Part shown: in pieces, positions 20,357 to 29,758 of the stretch
How positions within the stretch are numbered: position 1 is the first letter of the stretch
How the letters are laid out: every line of letters starts with the position of its first letter
Assembly: GCF_018362975.1 (NCBI RefSeq)
Contig: NZ_CP074371.1
Span: forward strand, 3,162,001 to 3,226,000
Direction: 5' to 3'
DNA length: 64,000 nucleotides
Source of the DNA: Nocardia tengchongensis
Lineage (GTDB): Bacteria > Actinomycetota > Actinomycetes > Mycobacteriales > Mycobacteriaceae
The notes under the pieces: generated by a model
Database searches by the model: none
What the model was told of the DNA's origin: nothing
The model's input: the letters and a program-made list of their open reading frames with translations, nothing else
Program-made: the position numbers and the translations under genes

Positions 20357-21736
20357 TCAGGTACGGCGCGGCAGCAGGCGCCGTGAGACGTGCGCGGTGA
20401 GGTCCTCGGCCAGGGGCGGAGGTGCCGGCCGGGTGGGTGGCGGCGGGGCCGAGCGGGCGTCGCCGGAGATCCGGATGAGCAGCCCCAGGATGATGTAATT
20501 GGCGAGCAGCGACGAACCGCCGTACGACATGAACGGCGTGGTCAGACCGGTCAGCGGAATCAGTTTGGTGACACCGCCGACGACCACGAACAACTGCCAG
20601 CCGATGGAGAAGGCCAGCCCGCCGCCCAGCAGCTTGCCGAACGCGTCGCGGATGGTGAGCGCGGCGCTGAAGCCGCGGATGCACAGGATGAGGAACAGGA
20701 CGAGCACTCCCGCCAGTCCGACCAGCCCGAGTTCCTCACCGATGGTGGAGATGATGAAGTCGGTCTTGGCGAACGGCACGTCCTGCGGCCGCCCGTTGCC
20801 CATGCCGGTCCCGATCAGCCCGCCGGTGCCCATGCCGAACAGGCCCTGCGAAATCTGATATCCCGTCGTGTAATACGTGGCGAGCGGGTCCTGCCACACC
20901 TGCACGCGCACCCGCACGTGCGCGAACAACTGGTAGGCGATGATCGCGCCCACCGAGAACATGGCCAGCCCGATCAGCAGCCATGACGCCCGCCCGGTGG
21001 CGATGTACATCATGGCCAGCACGGTGCCGAACACCAGCAGTGAGAAGCCCAGGTTCTTCTCGTACACGAGCACCAGCACCGCGACGAAGGTGACCAGCAG
21101 CAGCGGGGCCAGGTCGCGCAGGCGCGGGAAGGTCATGCCCAGGAAGCGTTTTCCCTCGCTGGCGAACAGGTCCCGGTTGGCGACCAGGAATGCCGCGATG
21201 AAGATGATCAGCAGCACCTTGGCGAATTCACCGGGCTGAATCGAGAACCCGCTGATCAGGATCCAGCTCTTGCCGCCGTTCACCTCGCTGAAGCGGGAGG
21301 GCAGCAGCGCGGGGACGAGCAGGGCGACCACCCCGGCCAGTCCACAGGTGTAGCCGTAGCGGGCGGGTTTGGTGTGATCGGGCACCAGGGCCAGCACCAG
21401 CACGAACAGCAGCATGCCCAGGCCGGTCCAGATCAGCTGATGCGCGGAGTCCGAGGACGGCGCCGGTGTGCCCGCGTGCGCGGCCTGCGCCGCCTCGGCG
21501 CGGTCGAGCCGGTCGATGAGGACCAGGCCGATGCCGTTGAGCAGCACCACGCAGGGCAGCAGCACCGGGTCGGCGGCGGGCGCCCAGCGCCGCACCGCCA
21601 GATGGGTGACCGCCACGAAGACGCTGAAAACGACCAGGGCGCGGATACTCTGGCCGTCGAAGCCGTTGCCGGTGGCCGAGGTCATGGCCAGATAGGCGAA
21701 GGCGGTCAGCGCCAGGGCCGCGACGCACAGCAGCAA
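20357..21736 (-). CDS. FtsW/RodA-family peptidoglycan polymerase
   Basis: 459 aa from TTG 21736, with about ten TM segments. SEDS-family motifs: NGGKSWILISGFSIQPGEFAK, the long extracellular loop with DPLATYYTTGYQISQGLFGMG and GMGNGRPQDVPFAKTDFI, and TTPFMSYGGSSLLANY. SEDS proteins polymerise lipid II glycan strands with a class B PBP. The start is uncertain: upstream codons read ARSSGRVPRNAELLLC, matching the RRNAELLL motif of actinobacterial RodA, but the frame has no ATG/GTG before a TGA, so a frameshift or unusual start is possible. There is no pbpA/pknAB context here. Confidence 0.85.
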   Translation of the reverse strand: MLLCVAALALTAFAYLAMTSATGNGFDGQSIRALVVFSVFVAVTHLAVRRWAPAADPVLLPCVVLLNGIGLVLIDRLDRAEAAQAAHAGTPAPSSDSAHQLIWTGLGMLLFVLVLALVPDHTKPARYGYTCGLAGVVALLVPALLPSRFSEVNGGKSWILISGFSIQPGEFAKVLLIIFIAAFLVANRDLFASEGKRFLGMTFPRLRDLAPLLLVTFVAVLVLVYEKNLGFSLLVFGTVLAMMYIATGRASWLLIGLAMFSVGAIIAYQLFAHVRVRVQVWQDPLATYYTTGYQISQGLFGMGTGGLIGTGMGNGRPQDVPFAKTDFIISTIGEELGLVGLAGVLVLFLILCIRGFSAALTIRDAFGKLLGGGLAFSIGWQLFVVVGGVTKLIPLTGLTTPFMSYGGSSLLANYIILGLLIRISGDARSAPPPPTRPAPPPLAEDLTAHVSRRLLPRRT

Positions 21737-22000
21737 CTCGGCGTTGCGCGGAACTCGTCCGCTCGACCTCGCCGGGGCAGGGCTGTGCCGAATCCGCGCT
21801 CACACCGAACATTATCGCGCGTGTGCGAGGGATCAGGAGCCAAAGCAGCGGGGCAGGGGTGATCACTGGGGGCAGGGTGGGGGATCGGCTGGGACGGATC
21901 CGGTGGACCCCGATCTGGGACGGATTCGGACCCCGCATCGAACCGAACGGCGGGCCGGTTCGTGTCAGCGATACCAGCGTGCCGACGATTCGAGGTCACG

Positions 22001-22939
22001 ATGAGCATCGATCAGGTCGGGCGGCGAGAGGTCGTCGTCGCGGCGGGAGTGGTGATGGTGGCGGCGGCGTGCACGAATCAGCGTGCCGCGGCACCCGTGA
22101 CCGGCTCCGGTGCGCCCGCGACGACCACCACGACCCCGCCCGCCACCACGACCACTGCCGCGCCGCCGCCCGCCGCCGAACCGCCCGCGGCCGAGCCCGG
22201 TCCCGCACCGGTGAACGGCACCGTGCTCGCCGGGACCGCCGACGTGCCGGTCGGCGGCGGCGTGATTCTCGGGGACACCGTGGTCACCCAGCCGAATGCC
22301 GGTAATTTCCTGGCCTTTTCGAGCGTCTGCCCGCATCAGGGCTGCGCGGTGAACGCGATTTCCGGTGGCGTGATCAATTGCCCTTGTCACGGTAGTCAAT
22401 TCGCGCTGGACGGGTCGCTGGTGCGCGGCCCGGCCACGCGCGGGCTGGCCGCCCGGCAGGTGTCGGTGCGTGACGGGCAGCTGATCGCCGGGCCCGCGCC
22501 CGCGCCGCCGGTGGCCCCGGCGGCCGAGGAAGCGCCGCCCGCCGTGCCCGCACCGGCGACGGTGACCGAGCCGGGCGCCCCCGACAACGCCATCGCCCGG
22601 ACCTCGGACGTTCCGGTGGGCGGCGGCGTGATCGTCGGCAATACCGTTGTGACGCAGCCGAATGCGGGCAGCTTCGTCGGATTGTCGGTGGTTTGTACGC
22701 ATTTGGGCTGTGCAGTCAACGACATCTCGGGCGGGACCATCAACTGTCCCTGTCACGGCAGCAAGTTCAACCTCGACGGGTCGGTCGCGGCCGGGCCCGC
22801 CACCCGCTCGCTGGACGGGCGGGAGGTGAGCGTGCAGGGCGACTGGGTGGTGTCGGGCGCGGGCGATCCGAGCGCGCCGATCCCGCCGCCGAAACCTTGG
22901 TGGTGCGAGATCATTCCGCCGGGGTGCCTGGGCTGCTGA
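22001..22939 (+). CDS. Lipoprotein with two tandem Rieske [2Fe-2S] domains
   Basis: 312 aa from ATG 22001 (GAGGT upstream). N-terminal GRREVVVAAGVVMVAAAC combines a twin-arginine and a lipobox with C24 as lipidation site, so export is probably by Tat with the cofactor preloaded. A Thr/Pro/Ala-rich spacer (30-70) follows. Domain 1 has C110-x-H112 and C127-x2-H130; domain 2 has C232-x-H234 and C249-x2-H252, each ending CPCHGS. The domains share TQPNAG and DVPVGGGV motifs, showing internal duplication. The tail WWCEIIPPGCLGC has three extra cysteines (302, 309, 312). An extracytoplasmic electron carrier is inferred; the partner is unknown. Confidence 0.85.
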   Translation: MSIDQVGRREVVVAAGVVMVAAACTNQRAAAPVTGSGAPATTTTTPPATTTTAAPPPAAEPPAAEPGPAPVNGTVLAGTADVPVGGGVILGDTVVTQPNAGNFLAFSSVCPHQGCAVNAISGGVINCPCHGSQFALDGSLVRGPATRGLAARQVSVRDGQLIAGPAPAPPVAPAAEEAPPAVPAPATVTEPGAPDNAIARTSDVPVGGGVIVGNTVVTQPNAGSFVGLSVVCTHLGCAVNDISGGTINCPCHGSKFNLDGSVAAGPATRSLDGREVSVQGDWVVSGAGDPSAPIPPPKPWWCEIIPPGCLGC

Positions 22940-22945
22940 CTCGCC

Positions 22946-23944
22946 TCAGTAGGACTGGGCGGTCGAGGCCCAGTGCGGGGACAGCTGGTCGGCGACCGCG
23001 CGGGGGAACGAGACGTGCTTGGGGTCGCCGTCGGAGGTGTAGCGGGCGCCGGGATTGGCGTCGAACCAGTCGAGCCAGTACGTGGAATCGAAGGCGACAG
23101 GGTTGCGGCCGGAGCGGATTCGGGGGATGGCGGTGGGGTCGAGCGCCGCCGTGATGGGGGAGACGGCGGGATTCGCGCCCACCAGCAGGACGCCGCCGAA
23201 TCGGTAGGGCATGCCGTCCCAGCTGCCCGCCGAGGCGAGGCCGTGGTCGGCGGGATAGACGCCGAGCGGCAGGGCCATGGAGTGAATGGTGGTGCCGGGC
23301 GCGGCGGCGGTGATTGCGCGCAGGTTCTGCACCAGTTCGCGTTGCACGTCGGCGGGCGGGAGCTGCCCCAGGTTGGCGTGGGTGGCGGTGTGCGCGCCGA
23401 TGTCGTAGCCGTGGCGGACCAGCCAGGGGACGGCGCGCGGGTCCTCGCCGAAGGGCTCGTTGTTGATGTAGAAGGTGGCGGTGGCCGCGAAATCCTGGTG
23501 GCGGGAATGGAATTGCTCCAGCAGGCCGACCGCGCAGTCGGGGGCCGGGTCGCCGCTCGGCGTGAGGGTCAGCTGGGCGCCGGTGGAGTCGTCGAAGGTG
23601 AGGACCACCGGATGGGTGCCCGCCGGCAGATCGATGGCGCCCGCCAGATACTCGGCCATGGTGATCGGGCGGTAGCCCTCGGCGTAGAGCCGTTCCAGTT
23701 CGGCGGTGAATTTCGCCGGGGTCTGGTCGTATTCGCCGGCCGGTGCGGCCTCGACGCGGTGATACATGAGGACCGGGATCTGTCCGAGCTCGTTGGCGGC
23801 GACCGCGGCCGGATCCGGTGGCCGCGACGCCGGGGGTAACACGGTGATCGCGGCCGGGCTCGGCGCGGTGGATCCCCCGCACGCGGTGGCGGTCGCGCAC
23901 AGCAGTGCCGCCGTGACCATTCGCAGCATGGCCGTGCCCTTCAT
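22946..23944 (-). CDS. Polysaccharide deacetylase-like lipoprotein (CE4)
   Basis: 332 aa from ATG 23944. The signal peptide ends in ATATAC, a lipobox-like site. The CE4 NodB fold is recognised by PVLMYHRV, VVLTFDDST (catalytic/metal Asp pair) and HTATHANL (metal-binding H-x3-H). Substrate would be N-acetylated cell-wall or capsular sugar outside the membrane. It converges with the Rieske gene (6 bp between stops) and diverges from a DUF4015 glycosidase-like gene, consistent with an envelope-polysaccharide pair. ATG 23929 is an alternative start with AAGGGC upstream. Confidence 0.82.
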   Translation of the reverse strand: MKGTAMLRMVTAALLCATATACGGSTAPSPAAITVLPPASRPPDPAAVAANELGQIPVLMYHRVEAAPAGEYDQTPAKFTAELERLYAEGYRPITMAEYLAGAIDLPAGTHPVVLTFDDSTGAQLTLTPSGDPAPDCAVGLLEQFHSRHQDFAATATFYINNEPFGEDPRAVPWLVRHGYDIGAHTATHANLGQLPPADVQRELVQNLRAITAAAPGTTIHSMALPLGVYPADHGLASAGSWDGMPYRFGGVLLVGANPAVSPITAALDPTAIPRIRSGRNPVAFDSTYWLDWFDANPGARYTSDGDPKHVSFPRAVADQLSPHWASTAQSY

Positions 23945-24067
23945 CGCCGCAACGCTACGCGGCGACAACGGTTTTGAGGTGATCTCGACGAAAATCGGAC
24001 GTCGCTCGCGCGCAGGCGCGATAGTGATGCCAACAGCCGTCTGTGGAAGTTGGTGTCTAGGTTGCTC

Positions 24068-25390
24068 ATGCGACTCCGGTCGATCCGCCGCCGGCGGGCC
24101 GCCCTGCTCGCGATCGGCGCGGTGGTGTTCCTGCTACTGGCCGCGATGGTGTTCGTCGTCGGGCGCAGCCGCCCCTCGGCCGCCGTGCAGCCGCCCACCC
24201 TGGAACTGGCGCCGACCCCCGCCGCCACCTCCTATCGGGATCCGGTGCTGGTGCGCGGCAAGGCGATCGGCGCGAAACAGGTCGCCATCGGCGCGCTGTC
24301 GGTGCGCCCGGCCGCGGACGGCTCGTTCGAGATCCGGCTCGGCCATGCCCCGATCGACACCACCGTCGTCGCCACCGGCGCCTCCGGTGACGTCGTCACC
24401 AGCCCGCTGAAGGTCGAGGTGACGTTGCCGCGCATCCGCGCCGTCCATGTCACCGCCTACGCGTGGGCCTACGGCCCGATGCGCGACGCCGTGCTGGACC
24501 TGGCCCGCGAGGGCCGCATCGACACCGTCCAACTCGATATCAAGGACGAGGACGGCATGATCGGCTACGACTCACAGGTGCCGCTGGCCCGTGAATCCGG
24601 CGCCGCCACCTCGATTTACGACGCTCCGGCCGCGCTGAAGCAGCTGCACGACATGGGACTGAAGGTCGTCGGCCGCATCGTCGCGTTCCGTGACCCGACG
24701 CTCGCCGCCTGGGCCTGGCACAACGGGCACCCCGACTGGGTGATCCAGAACGGCGGCGGCCAGCCCTACTCCAGCGGGTACGGTGCGATCGCCTTCACCA
24801 ATTTCGCGAGTCCCGAAATCCGGTCCTACAACCGTGATCTCGCGGTCGAGGCGGCCCGGCTCGGCTTCGACGGCGTCATGTACGACTACATCCGCCGCCC
24901 CGACGGCGCGCTCGGCGGCATGCAGTTCCCGGGCCTCACCGAATCGCCGCCGGACTCCATCGCGAACTTCCTGCGCGACTGCCGCGACCCGATCCACGAT
25001 GCGGGGGCGTCGGTGAGCGCCGCCGTCTTCGGTATCGCGGCCACCCGGCCCGAGGAGATCGCGCAGGACATTCCGGCGATGGCGCGCTACTCGGATTTCC
25101 TGGCCCCGATGCTGTACCCGTCGCACTGGCATGCCGGTGAATACGATGTCGCCAGCCCGAATTCGCAGCCCTATGACATCGTGTTCCGGTCCCTGCAGGA
25201 CTTCCGGGCGCGCACGGCGGGCACCACCGCCCAGGTGATCCCGTGGCTGCAGGACTTCAGTCTGGGCGTCGCCTACGGTGACGCTCAGGTGAAGGCGCAG
25301 ATCGACGCCACCTACGCGGCGGGGTACAACGGGTTCTTCCTGTGGAATCCGGCCGTCAGCTATCACCCCGGCGCGATGGTCCCCAACTGA
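24068..25390 (+). CDS. DUF4015-family putative glycoside hydrolase, membrane-anchored
   Basis: 440 aa from ATG 24068; GTG 24050 is an alternative start. A basic segment RLRSIRRRRAALL and one TM at ~14-36 anchor it. A beta-rich region follows (~45-125), then a TIM-barrel domain with VHVTAYAWAYGP, TVQLDIKDEDG, VVGRIVAFRDP, DGVMYDYIRRP and FLAPMLYPSHW. These are hallmarks of the DUF4015 family, related to alpha-amylase-type hydrolases; the DxKDEDG and YDYIRRP acids are likely catalytic. No substrate is known. Divergent from the deacetylase, so they may act on the same glycan. Confidence 0.8.
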   Translation: MRLRSIRRRRAALLAIGAVVFLLLAAMVFVVGRSRPSAAVQPPTLELAPTPAATSYRDPVLVRGKAIGAKQVAIGALSVRPAADGSFEIRLGHAPIDTTVVATGASGDVVTSPLKVEVTLPRIRAVHVTAYAWAYGPMRDAVLDLAREGRIDTVQLDIKDEDGMIGYDSQVPLARESGAATSIYDAPAALKQLHDMGLKVVGRIVAFRDPTLAAWAWHNGHPDWVIQNGGGQPYSSGYGAIAFTNFASPEIRSYNRDLAVEAARLGFDGVMYDYIRRPDGALGGMQFPGLTESPPDSIANFLRDCRDPIHDAGASVSAAVFGIAATRPEEIAQDIPAMARYSDFLAPMLYPSHWHAGEYDVASPNSQPYDIVFRSLQDFRARTAGTTAQVIPWLQDFSLGVAYGDAQVKAQIDATYAAGYNGFFLWNPAVSYHPGAMVPN

Positions 25391-25393
25391 TAC

Positions 25394-27020
25394 TCAGTCG
25401 CGGGTGAGGGTGGTGGCGAGGGCGGCGACGGCGAGCTGGGATCGGGTGGCCTGCACGGTCACCTCGTAGACCGGCCGGCCGCTCAGCTGGGCGTTCACGA
25501 ATCCCGCCAGCTCCGGATCGTCGGCCGGATTCGCTTCGCGCACATCGAGAGCGCCCTCGAGTTCGCGGGGATTGTCGTCCAGCCCGGCCGCGCGCGGCAG
25601 CAGGCGCAGTCCGTCGGTGGTGTAGAGCTGCACGGGGTAGTCGTGGCCGGTCGGTGAGGTCAGGGTGGCCGGGTGTTTGGTTTGCGCCCAATCGAAGTCG
25701 TCGAAGCGCAGGGTCCAGCCGCCCGGCAGGCCGCCCCGGAAGGTGATACCGGTCGGGTCCACCAGCGTTCGCGCGGACATGTCGCTCGCGGGGTTCTGGA
25801 CGGGGCTGCCCGTGAGCGGCTGGTCGTCGGCGGTGAATTCCCAGGCCGAGCCGCGAAGATCCTTGTGCCAGTAGCCGGTCCGGCCGCCCTGCGTGCCCTC
25901 GACCCGCAGTTCGCGATTCTCCGCCGCGTCGCCGGTGACGTGAATCGAGATGCGCGAGGTGATCTCGCCCGGAATCTTGGGCTGGGGCTGCCAGTCCTCG
26001 GCGGGTAGCGAGATCGCGGCATAGGCCGGGTTGAACCGTTCGGTCAGCTGGTCCGGCGCGCCGAGGGCAGCGGCCCCTGATCCTGCCAGATGTAGCGCCC
26101 CGGAATGTGATTGGACCCGGCCATGTCCAGGTCGTACTTGCGGGTGAACATGTCGCCGTAGCGGTTCATCACGAATGTCACCGAACCGGACGCCGACAGC
26201 GACTCGGACACGAACCGTCCGCCCAGTGGTCCACCGATCTCGTAGCTCAAATCGGCTGGCAGCCAAGGATCCTGATAGGTGATGCGCGACCCGTCCTGCG
26301 ACAGGGCGACCAACTCGACCAGGCCCGCCTGTGTCGGATGGTTGTAGCCCTTCGCGTCCTCGAAACTCTTCGACATCCGATGACTGATGGCCCACCGGCT
26401 CGACGCGACCGGACCGTCCCCGGTCCCCGGCACCCGCTCACCCGGCCACAACCAGATCGGCCCGCCATAGGAGAACGTCCAATTCCACAGCATCGGCCCC
26501 GACAGCAGATTGTCCATCGAGTAGATCCACCCGTTGTGGTCCGCCGCGACGAGCATGTTCCCGTCCACCGAAACCGCCGCCACCTGCCCGTCCAGACACC
26601 CCGGCGTAGGCACCTTCCGTCACACGCCCTCCGACCCCCGCGGCCGCGTGTACAACGACCCGTGCCGCAGCACGACCTCGGCGAAACTGTTGAATCCCTG
26701 TGTCGCGTCCCGCAGTTCGACAGTCGGCGGGAAACTCACCCCGCCGGCGCGGCCGACAGATCATCGAATTCCGCCACTCCCCGAATGCTCGGCAACGGCA
26801 GGAAAAGTCCCGGAAACGGCGGAATCACCTGCAACGTACTCATAGCGGGCACGCACCCCAACGGCCGAGTCCCAGCCCCCACATCCGCATTGGCGACCGC
26901 CCCACCATCGTGCACCGCCACCACCACGCCGACAGCCACCGACGCCGCCACCGATTTCCACACCGAGTGCCCTGTCATCCGAGCAATCCAACCCGGACCC
27001 TTCCCCGAAAGACCCACCAT
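25394..27020 (-). pseudogene. Decayed secreted protein gene (two frameshifts and a stop)
   Basis: Reading from ~27,020 (or ATG 26978, MTGHSVWKSVAASVAVG signal peptide), the frame ends in APAG-stop at 26736. The next frame continues coherently as VSFPPTVELRDATQGFNSF to SEGV, has a TGA near 26,617, then RKVPTPGCLDGQVAAVSVDG through to DQG at ~26,060. A third frame carries on as LGAPDQLTERFNPAYAAISL to the stop at 25394. Both shifts are at G runs that lack one G, and the TGA could be a mutated TGG. The product would be a ~530-aa secreted protein with WD/beta-like segments; I do not recognise the family. Confidence 0.65.
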
Positions 27021-27099
27021 TACCAGGCGATTTGCGCACCCCCAACCCTCATGGTGTACCTTCGTCCAGTCGCCGGGGAAACCCGGCAACAACCCATCC

Positions 27100-27172
27100 G
27101 GGGCTATGGCGCAGCTGGTAGCGCACCACACTGGCAGTGTGGGGGTCAGGGGTTCGAGTCCCCTTAGCTCCA
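27100..27172 (+). tRNA. tRNA-Ala(GGC)
   Basis: 73 nt with a full cloverleaf: acceptor GGGGCTA/TAGCTCC, D-arm GCGC/GCGC, anticodon stem CCACA/TGTGG with loop CTGGCAG giving anticodon GGC, and T-arm AGGGG-TTCGAGT-CCCCT. The discriminator is A; CCA is not encoded. The 19-bp motif CCCGCAGTGCGCGAACACC starts four bases after its 3' end and recurs at 36,108. Confidence 0.95.
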
Positions 27173-27442
27173 CAAGCCCGCAGTGCGCGAACACCCGACC
27201 AAGCAGCCCCACTGGCTCCGTCGATCCGACAGGACTTGCACCCTCATCTCAGTGTGTCCCCGCAGTCGCAACACCAACCAGCTGATCGCCGTCGCCTGCA
27301 CGAAAGTGCCGCTTGCGGAGGCGATCTGCCCCGCGAAGTAGAGGCGGAACGGCGTGGACCGCAGCGCTCGGAAGGCGTTCGTCCGGCCGCCCTGCGGGAC
27401 TGCCGCCGCTTCGGGCACGACGGTCAAAGCCTCACGGTCCAT
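27164..27442 (-). pseudogene. Truncated MFS transporter, N-terminal fragment
   Basis: From 27442 the frame encodes NAFRALRSTPFRLYFAGQIA followed by SASGTFVQATAISWLVLRL, the N-terminal cytoplasmic segment and first TM helix of a DHA3/MFS exporter. Homology ends near 27,250 and the frame then runs into the antisense of tRNA-Ala. A complete exporter is ~420 aa, so about 85% is missing. The truncation 80 bp from a tRNA 3' end is the type of scar left by integration or deletion at a tRNA site. Confidence 0.7.
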
Positions 27443-27550
27443 TCAGGTCTCCGCTTCATCGGAACTCTTCTGCTGCGACGCTCCGGTGCGCGGGCAGGGA
27501 ACAGCCCGGATTCGAGCGTTCCCTGCCCCGGCCCGGGGCGTGATCGCTGC

Positions 27551-28375
27551 TCAGGATCGAATGAAGGCGAGCAGGTCGGCGTTGATGGTGGCGGCTTCGG
27601 TGGTCGGCATGCCGTGCGGGAAACCCGGGTAGGTCTTCAGCGTGCTGTTGGGCAGCAGTTCGGCCGAGCGGATGGCGGAGTCCTGGATGGGAACCACCTG
27701 GTCGTCCTCGCCGTGCAGGACCAGAACCGGGATGGTGATCTTGGCGAGTTCCTCAGTGAAGTCGGTCTGGGAGAAGGCGACGACGCCGTCGTAGTGCGCC
27801 TTGGCGCCGCCGGCCATGCCTTGGCGCCACCAGTTGGCGATGACGCCTTCCGACGGCTGCGCGCCGGGCCGGTTGTAGCCGTAGAACGGTCCCTCGGCGA
27901 AGGTGCGGAAGAAGTCCGAACGGCGGGTGGCGACCTGCTGCTGGATATCGTCGAAGACCGACTTGTCCAGTCCGCCAGGGTTGTCGGCGGTCTTGACCAT
28001 GATCGGCGGCACGGCACTGATCAGCACGGCCTTGGCCGCTCGGTCTTTTCCGTGGCGCGACAGGTAGCGGACGACTTCTCCGCCGCCGGTGGAATGACCG
28101 ACGTGTACCGCGTCCGACAGATCGAGATGCGTGACGACGGCGGCCAGATCGTCGGCGTAGTGATCCATGTCGTGGCCGTCGGCGACCTGTGCGGAACGGC
28201 CGTGGCCGCGCCGGTCGTGGGCGATCACCCGGAAACCGTGGGACACGAAGAACATCAGCTGTGCGTCCCAGTCGTCGGAGGACAGCGGCCAGCCGTGGCT
28301 GAAGACGATCGGCTGCCCGCTGCCCCAGTCCTTGTAGTAGATGTCCACACCGTCGGACGTTGTGATGATGGGCAT
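27551..28375 (-). CDS. Alpha/beta hydrolase, non-heme chloroperoxidase-like
   Basis: 274 aa with GAGGGAG before ATG 28375. The nucleophile elbow is GHSTGG (S95), with oxyanion-hole region FSHGWP, acid Asp in [13 protein letters not shown] and His in PGFPHGMP. The [20 protein letters not shown] start is the signature of cofactor-free perhydrolase/chloroperoxidase-type hydrolases. In vivo these are usually esterases or C-C hydrolases. It is the last gene of a five-gene minus-strand operon with another hydrolase, a secreted hydrolase, a cupin and an SDR. Confidence 0.9.
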   Translation of the reverse strand: MPIITTSDGVDIYYKDWGSGQPIVFSHGWPLSSDDWDAQLMFFVSHGFRVIAHDRRGHGRSAQVADGHDMDHYADDLAAVVTHLDLSDAVHVGHSTGGGEVVRYLSRHGKDRAAKAVLISAVPPIMVKTADNPGGLDKSVFDDIQQQVATRRSDFFRTFAEGPFYGYNRPGAQPSEGVIANWWRQGMAGGAKAHYDGVVAFSQTDFTEELAKITIPVLVLHGEDDQVVPIQDSAIRSAELLPNSTLKTYPGFPHGMPTTEAATINADLLAFIRS

Positions 28376-28423
28376 GTGAGACTCCCTCTGTGGTCGGATA
28401 TTCGGGGTCGTGGCATCACGCTC

Positions 28424-29206
28424 TTACCGAGCGGCTTGTTCGATCGAAGCGGCGACGACGGCCGGCTGGGAGACGAGTGAGGCGTGCGAGGCATCGACCT
28501 CGGTGGTGTGCGCACCCATCCGCTGCGCGAAGAAGCGCTCGGCCGCGGGCGGAATCACCCGGTCGGCCGCTGAAACCAGATACCATGTGGGCGTCGTCGC
28601 CCAAGCGGCCGGGCCGCTGGGTTCCAGCAGCGCGGTCACGGCGATGGAGTGCTGATGGGCGACCATGGTCGCCGCTGTGGCGGGCGAAACATCCTGTGCG
28701 AAGACACTGTTGAAGGCGTCGGGGGCGACGTAGCCGTCGAGTCCCGAATTCGAAGGCTCCAAAGCCAGTGCGGGCGGCTGTAATTGGCTGCCTGGGAATC
28801 GGAAGGGATCCATCGCGATCGCTATGGGTTCGCCTTGCTGCGGTGCGAAGGCAGCGATGTAGACCATGGCCTTCACTTTCGTGTCGTGGACGTTGGTGAT
28901 CACCGCACCACCGTAGGAGTGGCCGGCCAGCACGACCGGGCCGTCGATGCCGTCGAGTACCTTTTCGATGGCAGCCGCGTCGTTGGCGGGACCTCGTAAC
29001 GGGTTGTCCGGCACCATGACTCGATATCCATCGGAGCGCAGGGCAGTGGCGACACCGTCCCAGCTGGTGGTGTCGGCGAAGGCCCCGTGCACGAGCACGA
29101 TGGTCGGGCGTGAGGTGTCGGCGTGCGCGGGCACGGCGAACGCGGCCAGCGCAGCGGCGAGGACCGTGGCGGCGAACGGCGCCCGCAGGCTGTTGCTCAC
29201 GTACAT
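28424..29206 (-). CDS. Secreted alpha/beta hydrolase
   Basis: 260 aa. Residues 1-29 form a Sec signal peptide (basic N-term, hydrophobic core, cleavage after AHA). Mature part: TIVLVHGAFADTTSWDGVA, nucleophile GHSYGG (S97), acid in SAADRVIPP and His in DASHASLVSQP. It belongs to the salicylate-esterase/EstC-like hydrolases, often exported in actinomycetes. It lies 48 bp upstream of the chloroperoxidase-like gene in the same operon; the only exported member. Confidence 0.88.
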   Translation of the reverse strand: MYVSNSLRAPFAATVLAAALAAFAVPAHADTSRPTIVLVHGAFADTTSWDGVATALRSDGYRVMVPDNPLRGPANDAAAIEKVLDGIDGPVVLAGHSYGGAVITNVHDTKVKAMVYIAAFAPQQGEPIAIAMDPFRFPGSQLQPPALALEPSNSGLDGYVAPDAFNSVFAQDVSPATAATMVAHQHSIAVTALLEPSGPAAWATTPTWYLVSAADRVIPPAAERFFAQRMGAHTTEVDASHASLVSQPAVVAASIEQAAR

Positions 29207-29264
29207 AAAGGCTCCTGTGGCTTTTCTCGGTCGAATAGTGTGATCGGCGCTCGCCGTGACGATT

Positions 29265-29744
29265 TCAGGATGGGGAGAAAGGAGGGAGCGGCGGTCCGCT
29301 GAGGCGAGTGTCGAATTGCCCCGCGGCTGCGGCCAGAGCGTCCAGGTCCGGTGGGATCTGTTGCACCAGGGGCGCGGTGGCTTCGAAGAAGCCTTGCATG
29401 CCGCCGGGGACGTACATGGTCAGGAATCGCACCGGAGTCGTTCCCCCGTTGATCCATGTGTGGCTGGTGCCACGGGGAATGTAGACCAAGGCGCCGGCCT
29501 CGGCATCGTGGAGATCCTCGCCGAGCAAGACGCGAAGGGTTCCTTCCAGGACATAGAAGATCTCGTCGCTGCGGTCGTGGATGTGCTGTGGCGGACCCGA
29601 GACGAACGGCAACGCGGTCACTTCGGCGGCATCGAAATGTCCCCCGGTGTCATCGGCGGTCACCTTCCACAGCAGGTGTTCGGTCTCGGTCATGGTGAAC
29701 GGTTCGCCTTCTTCGGCGTGTATCACTGCGGGTTCGGGTGTCAT
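29265..29744 (-). CDS. Cupin-domain protein
   Basis: 159 aa from ATG 29744. Single cupin beta-barrel: motif 1 is PPQHIHDRSDEIFYVLEGTLRV (metal-ligand His/His/Glu) and motif 2 is GALVYIPRGTSHTWING (His). It resembles quercetin-dioxygenase-like small cupins, which may be enzymes or ligand sensors. It is 14 bp downstream of the SDR gene in the operon. A metal-dependent oxygenase or isomerase role is possible but not proven. Confidence 0.87.
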   Translation of the reverse strand: MTPEPAVIHAEEGEPFTMTETEHLLWKVTADDTGGHFDAAEVTALPFVSGPPQHIHDRSDEIFYVLEGTLRVLLGEDLHDAEAGALVYIPRGTSHTWINGGTTPVRFLTMYVPGGMQGFFEATAPLVQQIPPDLDALAAAAGQFDTRLSGPPLPPFSPS

Positions 29745-29758
29745 GGATGGTCTTTCGG

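Noticed and set aside
27100-27172. tRNA-Ala 3' end as a classical att core
   Set aside because: No second copy of the tRNA 3' sequence itself was found in the window; only the 19-mer after it is repeated.
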